Positions 1 to 9,057 of a stretch of 64,000 nucleotides of DNA are shown one piece after another. The DNA is from Candidatus Eiseniibacteriota bacterium. Its GTDB lineage: Bacteria; Orphanbacterota; Orphanbacteria; Orphanbacterales; Orphanbacteraceae. The notes under the pieces were generated by a model that saw only the letters and a list, made by a program, of their open reading frames with translations, was not told the DNA's origin and did not search any database. Location: NCBI GenBank assembly GCA_024276995.1, contig JAJRWB010000012.1, positions 33,618-97,617 of the forward strand, read 5' to 3'. The translations under genes were made by a program, and so were the position numbers. Numbering within the stretch: position 1 is the first letter of the stretch; each line of letters starts with the position of its first letter.

Positions 1-2
1 GC

Positions 3-668
3 GTCGAGGGGGTGATCGATTCGGGGCTTCACCGGCTTTCGATCAGCGTGGACGGCGAAGATGAGGTCTCGTATCGCGACGCCATGGGAGGGGGGGATTT
101 CAATGCGCTCAAAGCCAATGTGGACCGTTTTCTCGCGGCCCGCGGGAAGAGGAGAGATCCGGTCGTTACCCTGCGCGTGACCCGTCCCTCGCCCGATCGG
201 TTCGATCGTCCCGGGGAAACGCCGCTGGCGCGGTGGGGAGCCGACTTTCTCCAGGTGGTGGATCCCCACGTGTGGAGCGGGACCGACGCGGCGCGCCGGC
301 GCGGCCTCGGTCTTGGCCTGGGAGGGCCGCTCTCCGCGTGCGCACGGATCTGGTACGGCATGGGAATCCTGTGGGATGGAACGGCGGTGCCCTGCTGCAT
401 GGACATGGAAGGGGAGAAGCCGGTGGGAGACGTGAGGGAGGAGCGTGTGGAGGAGGTTTGGAACAGCGCCGCCATGGTAGAACTGAGAAGGCGTCACGTC
501 GAGGGGCGTTTCGACGGCATCGGCATCTGTTCCGGTTGCGACGAGCTTCGTCTTCCCGGCCCGCACGGGGTGGTGGTGGAGGCGAAGAACCGGGCCAAGG
601 AAAAGGCACGGCGGTTCGCGCCCCGTCTCTTTTCGCGACACGGCGACGTCCGGGGAGGAGGCGATTGA
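3..668 (+). CDS. Radical SAM/SPASM domain protein, C-terminal fragment
   Basis: The reading frame is open to the left window edge, so the N-terminus and the CxxxCxxC radical-SAM motif are outside the window. What remains is the end of the barrel (a V-D-G strand near the start) and a SPASM region: a Cys before a W-Y-G-M-G-I-L-W segment, a P-C-C-x-D motif, and a C-x-x-C pair near the C-terminus. In this family the SPASM cysteines bind auxiliary Fe-S clusters. The stop lies in a TTGA overlap with the next glycosyltransferase gene, so it belongs to the glycan cluster. Its substrate cannot be told from the fragment. A second SPASM protein closes the same cluster at 13365. Confidence 0.8.
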   Translation, partial: VEGVIDSGLHRLSISVDGEDEVSYRDAMGGGDFNALKANVDRFLAARGKRRDPVVTLRVTRPSPDRFDRPGETPLARWGADFLQVVDPHVWSGTDAARRRGLGLGLGGPLSACARIWYGMGILWDGTAVPCCMDMEGEKPVGDVREERVEEVWNSAAMVELRRRHVEGRFDGIGICSGCDELRLPGPHGVVVEAKNRAKEKARRFAPRLFSRHGDVRGGGD

Positions 669-1591
669 ACTCGGGCCGGCAAGAAGGGACGCGGCCGTTC
701 ATCGCCGTGCTGATCACCACGAGAAACCGGCGGTCGATCCTGGAAAGGACGCTCTCCCGTCTCTTTCGGAACGAGCCCCCCCCGGGGGGATTCGAGGTGG
801 TGGTGACCGACGACGGGTCGGAGGACGGGACGGCACCGTTCCTCGCGAAGGTTCACCCGCCGGGCCATGTTCGATACCGGTTCGTATCGATCCCTCGCGC
901 CGGCACCGGAACGGGGTTCAACACGGCGGCCGCCGCGGCCGAGGCCGACCATTTCCTCTTTCTCGGCGACGACGCATTCGTCCCCCGCGATCTCGTGGCG
1001 GCGCACGCGCAAAGGTTGCGCGAACTCGACGACCGACGCACCGCGGTCTCGGGGAGGGTGGAGTGGAGCCGCGACCTTCCGCCGTCCCGCTTCCGCGATT
1101 GGCTCGGGAAGGGGATCATTCACCGCCACCCGCCCGGGAGGCGCGCCCGGTTCGCGCCGGCGCGACATTTCTTCACCCTCAACGCCTCGATCCACCGGTG
1201 GTTGTGGGAGAGGGCCGGCGGATTCCCGGAAGATGTGCCGTCGTGGATCGATACGCTCTTCGCTTTTCGCGCGTCGTCGCACGGCATGAGGCTATTCTAC
1301 GACCCCGCCGTGGTGGTCGAACACCACCACGCCTGGACGAAGGAGGCGTTTTGCGCGCGGCGCTACGAGAAGGGGAGGATCGCCGCGCGCCTTCTCGATT
1401 CGTCGCCCCGGTTCGCCGACTTCGTCGAAATCCCCCGGCCCGGGAGGTGGAGAACCGTCATGAGAACAATGAGCCGGTTCGTCGCGGGACCGGCGGGCGC
1501 GCTCGGCGTTCGGGCGGTGGAGGATTGGTGTTTCGCCCATGAAATCAACGGGGCGTTCGTGAAGGGCTATCTCGAGGCGGGCGGGAAATAG
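665..1591 (+). CDS. Family 2 glycosyltransferase
   Basis: A 308-residue GT-A-type glycosyltransferase. The N-terminal strand with T-T-R-N-R is followed by V-T-D-D-G-S-x-D-G at about residue 48, the nucleotide-binding acidic motif of GT2 enzymes, and by L-G-D-D-A near residue 97, the probable DxD-like metal site. The start is taken as TTG at 665 because it overlaps the upstream stop (TTGA) and the GT2 fold begins a few residues later; the frame is open much further upstream but that part lies inside the SPASM gene. It probably adds a sugar to a surface polysaccharide or lipid-linked glycan; donor and acceptor are unknown. Confidence 0.85.
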   Translation: MNSGRQEGTRPFIAVLITTRNRRSILERTLSRLFRNEPPPGGFEVVVTDDGSEDGTAPFLAKVHPPGHVRYRFVSIPRAGTGTGFNTAAAAAEADHFLFLGDDAFVPRDLVAAHAQRLRELDDRRTAVSGRVEWSRDLPPSRFRDWLGKGIIHRHPPGRRARFAPARHFFTLNASIHRWLWERAGGFPEDVPSWIDTLFAFRASSHGMRLFYDPAVVVEHHHAWTKEAFCARRYEKGRIAARLLDSSPRFADFVEIPRPGRWRTVMRTMSRFVAGPAGALGVRAVEDWCFAHEINGAFVKGYLEAGGK

Positions 1592-2727
1592 TGCGAAAGC
1601 GTATCATCATTCTCAGCGACCAGGAAGAGATCACCGGTGGGATGGAAACGGGCCTGCTCGAGCTCGCCGGGATGATCGACACGGACCGCTTCGACTTGAC
1701 GGTCGCCGCGCCCGCCGGGGCATTCCTTGAGGAGGCCTCCGCCGTGGCCCGGACCGTCCGCATTTCCGCGGCGCCCTTCGAGTCGAAAGGCGCCGTCCGG
1801 GCACTGCTCCGGCTTCTCCGGGATGGACGGCGAATCGGTCGCGAATTGGCCTCCTCGCTCGGCGATCCCCCGGTCGACCTCGTGCACACCGGGTCGTTCG
1901 GCGCCCACCTTCTCGGCGCCGTCGCCGTCCGCGACCTTCGCGCTTCCCTCGTGTGGGACGTGGAGGACTTCTACGACCATCCCTTCGAGCGGTTCCTCTT
2001 CTCGGCGCTGTCGCGAACGACGAGGGTGAGCGCCTTCTTCCTCGGCCCGGAGACGGAGGCGCGGTTTCCGGCGGCGAGACTCCTCCGAAGACGCACCGTG
2101 CCCGGCGGCGTCGACGCGGAGCGCTTTTCCCCGGGCGGCGAGGGTTCCACCGTGCGCGCCGAGCTGGAGATCCCCCCCGGCGCGGAGGTGGTCGGGTTTC
2201 TCGGACAGCTGATTCCGAGGAAGCGCCCCGCCGAGCTGATCGAAGCCGCGGCGGACCTGCGCCGGCTTCGCCCGTCGCTCCACCTGGTCATCGCGGGGGG
2301 CGACTCTCCCCGGTTCGTGCGGTACGCCGCCGACCTGCGGACCCTCGCGGAGCGGGCGGGGCGGTGGGTGCACCTGGCGGGACGGCGAGGGGACATGGAG
2401 AGGGTGCTGCGCGCCATGGACGTTCTCGTCTTTCCCAGCCGGATCGAGCCTTTCGGGCGCGTGATGCTCGAAGCGCTCGCCGCCGGCGTCCCGGTGGTCG
2501 CGCCTCCCTCGTCGGGCGCCGCGCTCTCCGTGGGAAGGGGGCTGTTCGTGAGCGCCGGCGACCGATCCGTCGCGGGGCTCGTGGAGGCGATCGCGTCGCT
2601 CCTTGCCGATGCCGACAGGCGCCGTCGTCTCGCCGAAGCGGGGCGACGGGTGGTAAGGGAGAAGTTCTCCGCCGTCGCGAGGGCCCGCAATGTGGAATTG
2701 TTTTATGAGGAAGTCATCGATGGCTGA
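1591..2727 (+). CDS. Family 4 glycosyltransferase
   Basis: A 378-residue GT-B enzyme. The start is GTG, sharing one base with the preceding TAG. The N-terminal domain begins with a short beta strand and an E-x-x-G-G-M-E acceptor-side loop; the C-terminal domain has V-G-F-L-G-Q-L and the E-x7-E donor-site motif (E-P-F-G-R-V-M-L-E), as in GT4 retaining transferases. No signal peptide or membrane segment is seen, so it is a cytosolic or peripheral-membrane glycan assembly enzyme. It is transcribed with its neighbours. The sugar is not predictable. Confidence 0.87.
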   Translation: MRKRIIILSDQEEITGGMETGLLELAGMIDTDRFDLTVAAPAGAFLEEASAVARTVRISAAPFESKGAVRALLRLLRDGRRIGRELASSLGDPPVDLVHTGSFGAHLLGAVAVRDLRASLVWDVEDFYDHPFERFLFSALSRTTRVSAFFLGPETEARFPAARLLRRRTVPGGVDAERFSPGGEGSTVRAELEIPPGAEVVGFLGQLIPRKRPAELIEAAADLRRLRPSLHLVIAGGDSPRFVRYAADLRTLAERAGRWVHLAGRRGDMERVLRAMDVLVFPSRIEPFGRVMLEALAAGVPVVAPPSSGAALSVGRGLFVSAGDRSVAGLVEAIASLLADADRRRRLAEAGRRVVREKFSAVARARNVELFYEEVIDG

Positions 2728-3904
2728 TTCTCTTCGAATCGCGGTGCACCACAATCTCGCCGAGGGAGGCGCCCTTCGGGCGCTCCGGCAATTCGTCTCC
2801 GCGCTGGAGGCCCGGCACTACGTGACGTGGGCGCTCCTCGACGGGAGGGGGAAGAGGGTTGGGATTCATTCGGATGCGAAGTTTCTTTCGCTTCCCGGAG
2901 ACGGCACGCTCCACTACCTTCACAAGGTCGCCGACCTGTGGAATCTCCGCGAGGCGGACCGGGCGGCGCGGCGTCTCGCGCAGGCGATCGACGCCGGCGG
3001 CTTCGACATCGTGTTTCTCCACCCCTGCCGCTTCGGCCAGGCGCCCTCCCTGCTCCGGTACGTGAGAACGCCGTCGATCTACTACTGTAATGAACCGCTC
3101 CGGCTCTACCGGGAGGCGATTCCCTTCGAGGATGGTGCTTCGCGCGCCCTCGCTTTCCGTGCGGGACGGGCCATCTTCGCGCCCGTGGGCAGGATGTTGA
3201 ACCGCCGGGACCGCTTCCTCGCCCGCCGGGCGTCGCTCCTGTTGACGAACAGCACTTTCTCGGCACGTGCCGTCGAGGATGCGTATCGCCGCGAAGCGGT
3301 GGTGGTCTCCCCGGGCGTCGACACAGACTCCTTTCATCCCGGCGGGAAAACCGATCGGCCCCCTTACCTGCTTTCCGTCGGAAAACTCGTCGAGAGGAAG
3401 GGACACTACCTGGCCGTCCGGTTCGTCGCCGCTCTTCCACCGGCGAGGCGCCTTCCGCTCGTGGTGGCCGGCTTCCCCGCGGGGCGGCCGTTTCGAAAGC
3501 GTCTCGCGGCGCTCGCCGCGGATAGGGGCGTCGATTTGAGGATCCGGACGAACGTTGACGACGGGGAGCTGGCCGACCTTTACAGGAACGCGCGGCTTAC
3601 GTTTTCTCTCTCCCGCGGCGAACCGCTCGGCCTGGCGGCGCTCGAATCGCAGGCGTGCGGCACACCCGTCGTCGCCCTCGACGAAGGAGGACACCGCGAG
3701 ACGGTGGCCGCCGGCGTCACGGGGGTTCTCGTCGATGCCGACCCGGCGCGGTCCGCCGGCGAAATCGGCGCGCTACTCGGCGACCGTTCCCGCCTTTTCG
3801 CCATGGGAAAGGCGGGGAGGAGGATGATGGAAGAGAAGTGGAGTGTCGCCGCGGCCGGAAGTCGGCTGCTGGCGGAAGTGGAGAGGTTCGTCGATGAGAA
3901 CTGA
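2720..3904 (+). CDS. Family 4 glycosyltransferase
   Basis: A 394-residue GT-B glycosyltransferase. Two in-frame ATGs lie further upstream (2690, 2705), but ATG 2720 is preceded at six bases by GAGGAAG and starts directly before the first beta strand, so I prefer it; it overlaps the previous gene by 8 bp. The donor half shows L-S-V-G-K-L-V-E-R-K-G-H, then S-R-G-E-P-L-G-L-A-A-L-E, an E-x7-E motif. The N-terminal domain contains E-G-G-A-L-R-A, the usual substrate loop. Part of the glycan cluster; substrate unknown. Confidence 0.87.
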   Translation: MADSLRIAVHHNLAEGGALRALRQFVSALEARHYVTWALLDGRGKRVGIHSDAKFLSLPGDGTLHYLHKVADLWNLREADRAARRLAQAIDAGGFDIVFLHPCRFGQAPSLLRYVRTPSIYYCNEPLRLYREAIPFEDGASRALAFRAGRAIFAPVGRMLNRRDRFLARRASLLLTNSTFSARAVEDAYRREAVVVSPGVDTDSFHPGGKTDRPPYLLSVGKLVERKGHYLAVRFVAALPPARRLPLVVAGFPAGRPFRKRLAALAADRGVDLRIRTNVDDGELADLYRNARLTFSLSRGEPLGLAALESQACGTPVVALDEGGHRETVAAGVTGVLVDADPARSAGEIGALLGDRSRLFAMGKAGRRMMEEKWSVAAAGSRLLAEVERFVDEN

Positions 3905-4862
3905 CCCTCGTGTCGAAGTGGTGGTGGTCAATCGGAACGGCCGCCCTCACCTGGCGAAATGCCTGCGCTCTCTCCGGGACCAGGAGTACGGTCGTTTCGG
4001 CGTGGTCGTGGTGGACAACGATTCGAGCGACGGGTCGAGGGAAGAGGTGGCCCGCGACTTTCCCGAATTCAGGCGGATCCACCTCGGGCGCAACCGCGGT
4101 TTCGGTGCGGCGGTGAACGCCGGTTTCGCATCGGTCGACGCGGATTACTACGCCCTCCTCAACAGCGACGCCGAGGCGCCGAGGAACTGGATCCGTGCGC
4201 TGGTCGAAGAAGCGGCGAAGAGGCGCGGCATCGGCATGGTGGCGTGCGACATCGTCGAGGGAGGCGCCGGTGGGGGGCGCGTCTCATCGGGGCTCACGGT
4301 GAGCCGCGACGGCTTCGCCCTTCTTCGGTGGAACGATCTCGAAGACGCGCCCCTCCTCGGGCCGAGCGGCGCGGCGGCCCTCTACGCGGCGCCCCTCATC
4401 GACGGCACCGGCGGGTTCGAAGAGAACTACTTCCTGTACTACGAAGACGCCGACCTCGCTATGCGCGCCCGTCTTCTCGGCTGGGAGTGCGCCCACGCCG
4501 CGTCCGCGCCCGTTCGCCACGTCCATTCCGCCTCGGCCGGAAAGGATCGACGCGGGAAGAGAAGGCTTCTCCACCGGAATCGTCTCGAGTTCATCGCCCG
4601 ATGCTGGCCGCGCCCCCTTCTTCTCGCCCACGCGCACTGGATCGTCCTGGGCGAGGCGGGGGCCCTCGCCTACTCTCTCCTGCGCGCTCGCCCGGTTGAG
4701 TTCGCCCGGAACCTCGCCGATCTCGCCGCCGTCGCGATCCGGCTTCCGGCGCTTCGCCGCCGCGCCGCTTCGATCCCCGTCCGTGCCGCGCCGCCGCGAC
4801 TCTGGCCGCGGAGCGGCGGGATTTCCATCCTTCGCCGACGACTCCCGGGGAGGAAACCGTGA
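3894..4862 (+). CDS. Family 2 glycosyltransferase (rhamnosyltransferase-like)
   Basis: A 322-residue GT2 enzyme. V-V-V-V-N-R-N-G starts the fold, V-V-V-D-N-D-S-S-D-G is the nucleotide-binding motif and L-L-N-S-D-A-E the DxD-like site, followed by E-N-Y-F-L-Y-Y-E-D-A-D-L, typical of rhamnosyl-/WsaF-like bacterial GT2 proteins. The chosen ATG at 3894 overlaps the upstream gene by 11 bp and has GGAGAGG about eight bases before it. The last ~60 residues contain a moderately hydrophobic stretch followed by an Arg/Pro-rich tail, possibly membrane-associated. Specific sugar unknown. Confidence 0.86.
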   Translation: MRTDPRVEVVVVNRNGRPHLAKCLRSLRDQEYGRFGVVVVDNDSSDGSREEVARDFPEFRRIHLGRNRGFGAAVNAGFASVDADYYALLNSDAEAPRNWIRALVEEAAKRRGIGMVACDIVEGGAGGGRVSSGLTVSRDGFALLRWNDLEDAPLLGPSGAAALYAAPLIDGTGGFEENYFLYYEDADLAMRARLLGWECAHAASAPVRHVHSASAGKDRRGKRRLLHRNRLEFIARCWPRPLLLAHAHWIVLGEAGALAYSLLRARPVEFARNLADLAAVAIRLPALRRRAASIPVRAAPPRLWPRSGGISILRRRLPGRKP

Positions 4863-5827
4863 GGATCCTTTTCGTAACCGCAAAGGGCCGGCCGATCACC
4901 GGGGCATCGATCTATGCGCGACTCGTGATCGAGCATGTCCTTCCCGCGGTGGACGGCGCCGTCTATGCGAAGCCCCGCGACCTCGACGACAGGTGGGACG
5001 CGATCCATGTTCTCGACGGGAAGCGGATCCCCCGCCCGGTTTGGAAAAGAGGCGGGGACAATCTGATCCTCGACGTCCACGATCATTACTGGTGCTCCCC
5101 ACCGGATTTCCCAGCCCCCGACCGGGCGCTCCGGCTCCTCGCGCAGAAGATCCGCAAGCGGCATTTCGAGAAGGTTCTCGGCAGGGCCGGCCGGGTGATC
5201 GTACATTCCGACGCCGTGGCGGCCGCCCTCTCCCATCGGTCGGTGCTGAAGGTGAATCTCGGTGTTCCCATCCCCTCCGGGCGTCGCGCGGAAGAGAAGA
5301 AAAGGCACGCGATCCTGCTCGCCGGGAGAGACCTCTTTCGAAAAGGGGTGGTCCCTCTCTTCGACGCGCTTCGGATCGCCCTCGACGCGGTTCCCTCGCT
5401 CGAACTGCTCCTCGCGGGGAAGGAGTACCCCCACGCTCTCGCCGGGGCGAAGCTCCTTTCGGCGCACCTTCCGGTGCGTTTTCTCGGCGAACGGACGCCC
5501 GAGGAGATGGATACGCTCTACGAAGAGGTGGCCGGCGTGGTTCTCCCATCCTGGATCGAGGCGTTCGGCATGACGATCCTCGAGGCGATGGCTCGGCGTG
5601 TCCCGGTGATCGCCACCGACTGCGGGGGGCCGGCGGAAGTCGTCCGGCACCGCGTGACGGGACAGCTCGTTCCCCCGGGCGATTCCCGCGCACTGGCGGA
5701 GGCGATGGTCACCCTCTTTCGCGAGAAACGGCTCGTTGCCTCCTGGGCGGAAGCGGGTCGCGATCTTGTCGCCCGCCGCCATTCGATCGACGCTATGGTC
5801 TCCGGCATGATCGAAGCGTATTGCTGA
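4859..5827 (+). CDS. Family 4 glycosyltransferase
   Basis: A 322-residue GT-B protein starting at GTG in a GTGA overlap with the preceding stop, with GGGGAGG just upstream. It is short for GT4, with a compact N-terminal domain. The donor domain is clear: L-L-A-G-R-D-L-F-R-K-G, and P-S-W-I-E-A-F-G-M-T-I-L-E (E-x7-E), then T-D-C-G-G-P-A-E, the usual GT4 loop. It closes the first translationally coupled run of the cluster; a 100-bp gap follows. Confidence 0.86.
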   Translation: MRILFVTAKGRPITGASIYARLVIEHVLPAVDGAVYAKPRDLDDRWDAIHVLDGKRIPRPVWKRGGDNLILDVHDHYWCSPPDFPAPDRALRLLAQKIRKRHFEKVLGRAGRVIVHSDAVAAALSHRSVLKVNLGVPIPSGRRAEEKKRHAILLAGRDLFRKGVVPLFDALRIALDAVPSLELLLAGKEYPHALAGAKLLSAHLPVRFLGERTPEEMDTLYEEVAGVVLPSWIEAFGMTILEAMARRVPVIATDCGGPAEVVRHRVTGQLVPPGDSRALAEAMVTLFREKRLVASWAEAGRDLVARRHSIDAMVSGMIEAYC

Positions 5828-5886
5828 CCGCCCGTCGGGATCGGAACGGCGGGAAGAGCGGAAGTGCAATGCGGGGGCTCGTCGGG

Positions 5887-5892
5887 TATAAT
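5887..5892 (+). promoter_or_regulatory. Possible -10 box upstream of a GT gene
   Basis: TATAAT sits in the only sizeable gap (5828-5927) of the glycan cluster, about 36 bases before the next start codon. No convincing -35 box was found at 16-18 bases, so this is weak evidence for an internal promoter. The same gap holds an imperfect GC-rich inverted repeat around 5830-5855 without a T run. Confidence 0.3.
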
Positions 5893-5927
5893 CCGTCATC
5901 CGACCGACCGGCCGGCCCGGAGGGGTT

Positions 5928-7139
5928 ATGAAGATACTCATGGTGGCGCCGACTCCGTTCTTCGCGAACAGGGGGTGCCATATCCGCATCTTGAGCGAGA
6001 TCCGCGCCCTCCAGGGGCTCGGGCATGCCGTGTCGGTGGTGACCTACCATATCGGCGAAACGCCCGACGGCGTCGACGCCTACAGGATTCCACCTGTTCC
6101 CTGGTACGGGAAGCTCGAAGCGGGGCCCTCCTGGCGAAAGCCCTTTCTCGATATCCTGTTGATTCTCCGAACATGGGCGGTGGCGCGAAAACTCCGCCCC
6201 GACATTCTTTACGGCCATCTCCACGAGGGCGCATTCGTGGCGGACATGGCGCGTCTCCTTCTGCGCCGGCCGATACCGCTCCTTTTCGATGTGCAAGACA
6301 GCCTCACCGCGGAGCTGAGGTCGTACCGGTTCGTCCGGACCGGTTCCTTCGCGGAGCGGATCTTCCTGAAACTCGAGCGGTGGATCTGCAGCCGGGCGGA
6401 TCACCTCGTTTGCAGCTCCCCCTCGAGCGCGGAGCTGATCCGAAACGAATTCAACGCGGACAGATCCCGGGTGGAAACGATGGAAGACGGCGTCGACCGG
6501 AAACATTTCGCCGTGGCGAAAAGGAACGGTCTCCGGAAGAAACTCCGGATTCCGGAAGGCAAGAAGGTGGTGATCTACTCGGGGGCCCTGCTCAAGGTGA
6601 AGGGCGTCGACTTTCTTTTCGATGCCATCGAGCGGGTGTCCGCCAAGCGGGAGGATGTCCACTTCCTGCTCGTCGGTTACCCGGTGGAAGAGTCGAAGGA
6701 GAGGATCGCCGCCCTCGGCCTGCTCGATAAGGTCACCTTCACCGGCGTCGTGCCCTACGGGGATCTTCCGGATTACCTCGCGCTCGGCGATTTGGCGGTA
6801 GACCCGAAGATCGATCTCGCCTCGGAGTCGAGCGCCAAGATCGTCTTCTACATGGCGTCCGGCCTGCCGGTGGTCGGCTTCGATACTCCGGTTACACGGT
6901 CGTATCTGGGCGATGCCGGCGTCTACGCGCTCTCCGGTTCGCCCGAGGACCTGGCGGCGAAGATTCTCTCCGTCATCGACTCCCCGCGCCTCGCGGATTC
7001 GATGCGGCGTGAAGCGAAAAGAAGGGTGTGGGAGCGCTTCGACTGGGAGCGGAACATCCGGATCGTCGAGAGATCGCTCCGCCGTCTCGTCGAAGTTCCC
7101 GGATCGGCGGAGGGCGATCTTGCGCCGCCCGAGCCTTAA
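5928..7139 (+). CDS. Family 4 glycosyltransferase
   Basis: A 403-residue GT-B glycosyltransferase. The N-terminus M-K-I-L-M-V-A-P-T-P-F-F is followed by a G-x-H-I-R acceptor-side loop; the donor domain has Y-S-G-A-L-L-x-V-K-G and a late E-S-S-A-K-I-V-F-Y-M-A-S-G-L-P motif. Here the second glutamate of the usual E-x7-E is replaced by an aromatic residue, which separates it from the other GT4 genes of the cluster but is seen in GT4 subgroups with an S-x-K-[IL]-x-[FEY]-Y-M-A pattern. ATG start; the GGAGGGG at 5918-5924 is a close ribosome binding site. Confidence 0.85.
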   Translation: MKILMVAPTPFFANRGCHIRILSEIRALQGLGHAVSVVTYHIGETPDGVDAYRIPPVPWYGKLEAGPSWRKPFLDILLILRTWAVARKLRPDILYGHLHEGAFVADMARLLLRRPIPLLFDVQDSLTAELRSYRFVRTGSFAERIFLKLERWICSRADHLVCSSPSSAELIRNEFNADRSRVETMEDGVDRKHFAVAKRNGLRKKLRIPEGKKVVIYSGALLKVKGVDFLFDAIERVSAKREDVHFLLVGYPVEESKERIAALGLLDKVTFTGVVPYGDLPDYLALGDLAVDPKIDLASESSAKIVFYMASGLPVVGFDTPVTRSYLGDAGVYALSGSPEDLAAKILSVIDSPRLADSMRREAKRRVWERFDWERNIRIVERSLRRLVEVPGSAEGDLAPPEP

Positions 7140-9057
7140 CCGGCGGTTCGCGTTGCCCCTTCTGGTCGTCGCCGCGGTCTTCGCGGCTCATGGCGTGTCC
7201 CTCCGAAACGGTTTCGTCTACGACGATGTCGATCTCGTGGTTCACCGGACGTCCGGTTCCGGGGAGCCGGGCCTGCGCACATTCGATCCCGACGAACGAC
7301 CGGTGCGACGGATCACGCTCATCGTCGACAAGGCACTCTGGGGGATGCGCCCGGCGGGATACCACCTGACGAACGTGATTCTCCATGCGGTGTGCTCCCT
7401 TCTCGTATTCCTCGTGGGCGCCCGGATCTCGTCCCGGAGCGCGGGAGCGGTCGGTGCACTGCTCTTCGCCGTGCACCCGATCGCAACGGAGTCGGTGGCC
7501 TGCATCACCCATAGGAAAGAGATGCTCGCCGCCGGGTTTCTCATGGGAGGATATCTCGTATTCTTTCGGAAGCCGGAGCGGTGGGCGAATCGTGTCGGCG
7601 CGGCGGCGCTCTATGCGCTCGGCCTGTTTTCGAAGGCGTCCGCGGGAACGCTGCCTCTCCTCGCGGCCGTCACGGAATGGATTCGTGGCGAGTGGGATCT
7701 GCGACGCCTTATGAAATATGCGCCCCTGCTCCTGCCGGCGGTTCTCTTCCTGGCGGTGAAATCGAGCGCGCTGCACGACTACAGCCGCTCCCGTGTCGGA
7801 GGAAGGTCGTATTACCAGAGATTCAACCCGGAGTTGGGGGGAGAGGCTTCGTACGACGCCGTGCTGGTGAACGCCGCGGCGGCGCAGGGGATGGCGTTCC
7901 GCTACTTCCTTTGGCCGATCCCTCTTTGCGCGGAGCACACGATTCCAGAAAGCCCCGCCGTGCGCGCGGCATGGGCCGTGACGGCGCTCGCCGGAATCAC
8001 GTTTCTCCTCTTCCTGGTCGCAAGGTTCCGGCGCCGCCGGCCGGGCGCGGCGATCGCCGCCGCCTGGATGCTGATCACGCCCCTTCCGACGTCGAACCTC
8101 GTCCCGGTGACATTCTTCTTCGCCGAACGATACCTTTATATTCCCCTCGCCGGCTTCTGCTGGCTCGTGGGAATCGGCGTCGCGGCGGCGGCGGCGCTTC
8201 CCATGCCGGAGGGGACGCGCCGCGCCGGCCGGTTCGCGCTTATCTTGCTCCTGCTCGCCGCGACCCTTCTCTCCGCCTCGAGAACCGTCCGCTGGAAGGA
8301 CAATGAAACGCTTCTCGCCGCGACTCTCGAGACGAACCGCGGGGCGCCGAACGCCGGCTATTATATGGCGGGTATCCTCGCCGAAGAGGGGAGGAGGGAC
8401 GAAGCGGTTCGTCTTCTCCGTTCCGTGATGAAGCGATGCCCCGAAAGTCCGGTGATCCATGCGAAAATGGGATCGATCTTCTGGGATGCGGGGGAGCTCG
8501 ACTCTTCCCTCGTTCATCTCGAGCGGGCGGCGTTGCTCCGCCCCGGATGGGGAAGGGTGCTCGGCGATATCGGAACGCTCTACTGCAGGAAAGGGGATTT
8601 CCAAACCGGTGTGGCGAAGCTGAAAGAGGCGCTCGCCGCGAAAAACGACCTGACCTCGGCGCGCTATAATTTAGGCTTGGCCTATCTTCGCACCGGCAGG
8701 GAGGATGAGGCGCGCGAGGAACTTCGCACCGCCTGGAACTCGAAACCGGACGACCCTTCGATCGCCCAGGCATTGGCGGAGGCGTCTCTTCTTTCGGGAC
8801 GGCCCGACGCGGCGGCGGTGGTGTTGGACGATCTTCTTCGGCACTCGCCGGACGATAATTCGGCCCTGTGGGGCGCCGCGCGGGCGCGGCTCGCCATGGG
8901 GGACACCGCGGCATGCCAGGAAAGGCTTGGCGCCATGCTTTCCTCCTCCGCCCCCGATACCCTCCTCGCCCGCGAAGCGAGAAAGCTTCTCACCGCTCTT
9001 CGCGAGGCGTCGCCGGCGTCCGGCGGCGCGGGGGCCGAAAGGGAGGTGATGAGATGA
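7120..9057 (+). CDS. TMTC-like GT-C membrane protein with C-terminal TPRs
   Basis: A 645-residue protein: about ten hydrophobic segments in residues 10-390, then four to five TPR-like helical pairs (about 405-630). The first loop holds Y-D-D-V-D, the acidic motif of GT-C glycosyltransferases, followed by H-L-T-N-V-x-L-H, the TMTC/DUF1736-type region of protein O-mannosyltransferase-like proteins. In such enzymes a lipid-linked sugar is used on the outer face of the membrane. The start is taken at TTG 7120, with GGAGGG about five bases before it, overlapping the previous gene by 20 bp; no ATG or GTG precedes the first membrane segment. It may glycosylate exported proteins or complete the glycan made by the cluster. 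Confidence 0.78.
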   Translation: MRRPSLNRRFALPLLVVAAVFAAHGVSLRNGFVYDDVDLVVHRTSGSGEPGLRTFDPDERPVRRITLIVDKALWGMRPAGYHLTNVILHAVCSLLVFLVGARISSRSAGAVGALLFAVHPIATESVACITHRKEMLAAGFLMGGYLVFFRKPERWANRVGAAALYALGLFSKASAGTLPLLAAVTEWIRGEWDLRRLMKYAPLLLPAVLFLAVKSSALHDYSRSRVGGRSYYQRFNPELGGEASYDAVLVNAAAAQGMAFRYFLWPIPLCAEHTIPESPAVRAAWAVTALAGITFLLFLVARFRRRRPGAAIAAAWMLITPLPTSNLVPVTFFFAERYLYIPLAGFCWLVGIGVAAAAALPMPEGTRRAGRFALILLLLAATLLSASRTVRWKDNETLLAATLETNRGAPNAGYYMAGILAEEGRRDEAVRLLRSVMKRCPESPVIHAKMGSIFWDAGELDSSLVHLERAALLRPGWGRVLGDIGTLYCRKGDFQTGVAKLKEALAAKNDLTSARYNLGLAYLRTGREDEAREELRTAWNSKPDDPSIAQALAEASLLSGRPDAAAVVLDDLLRHSPDDNSALWGAARARLAMGDTAACQERLGAMLSSSAPDTLLAREARKLLTALREASPASGGAGAEREVMR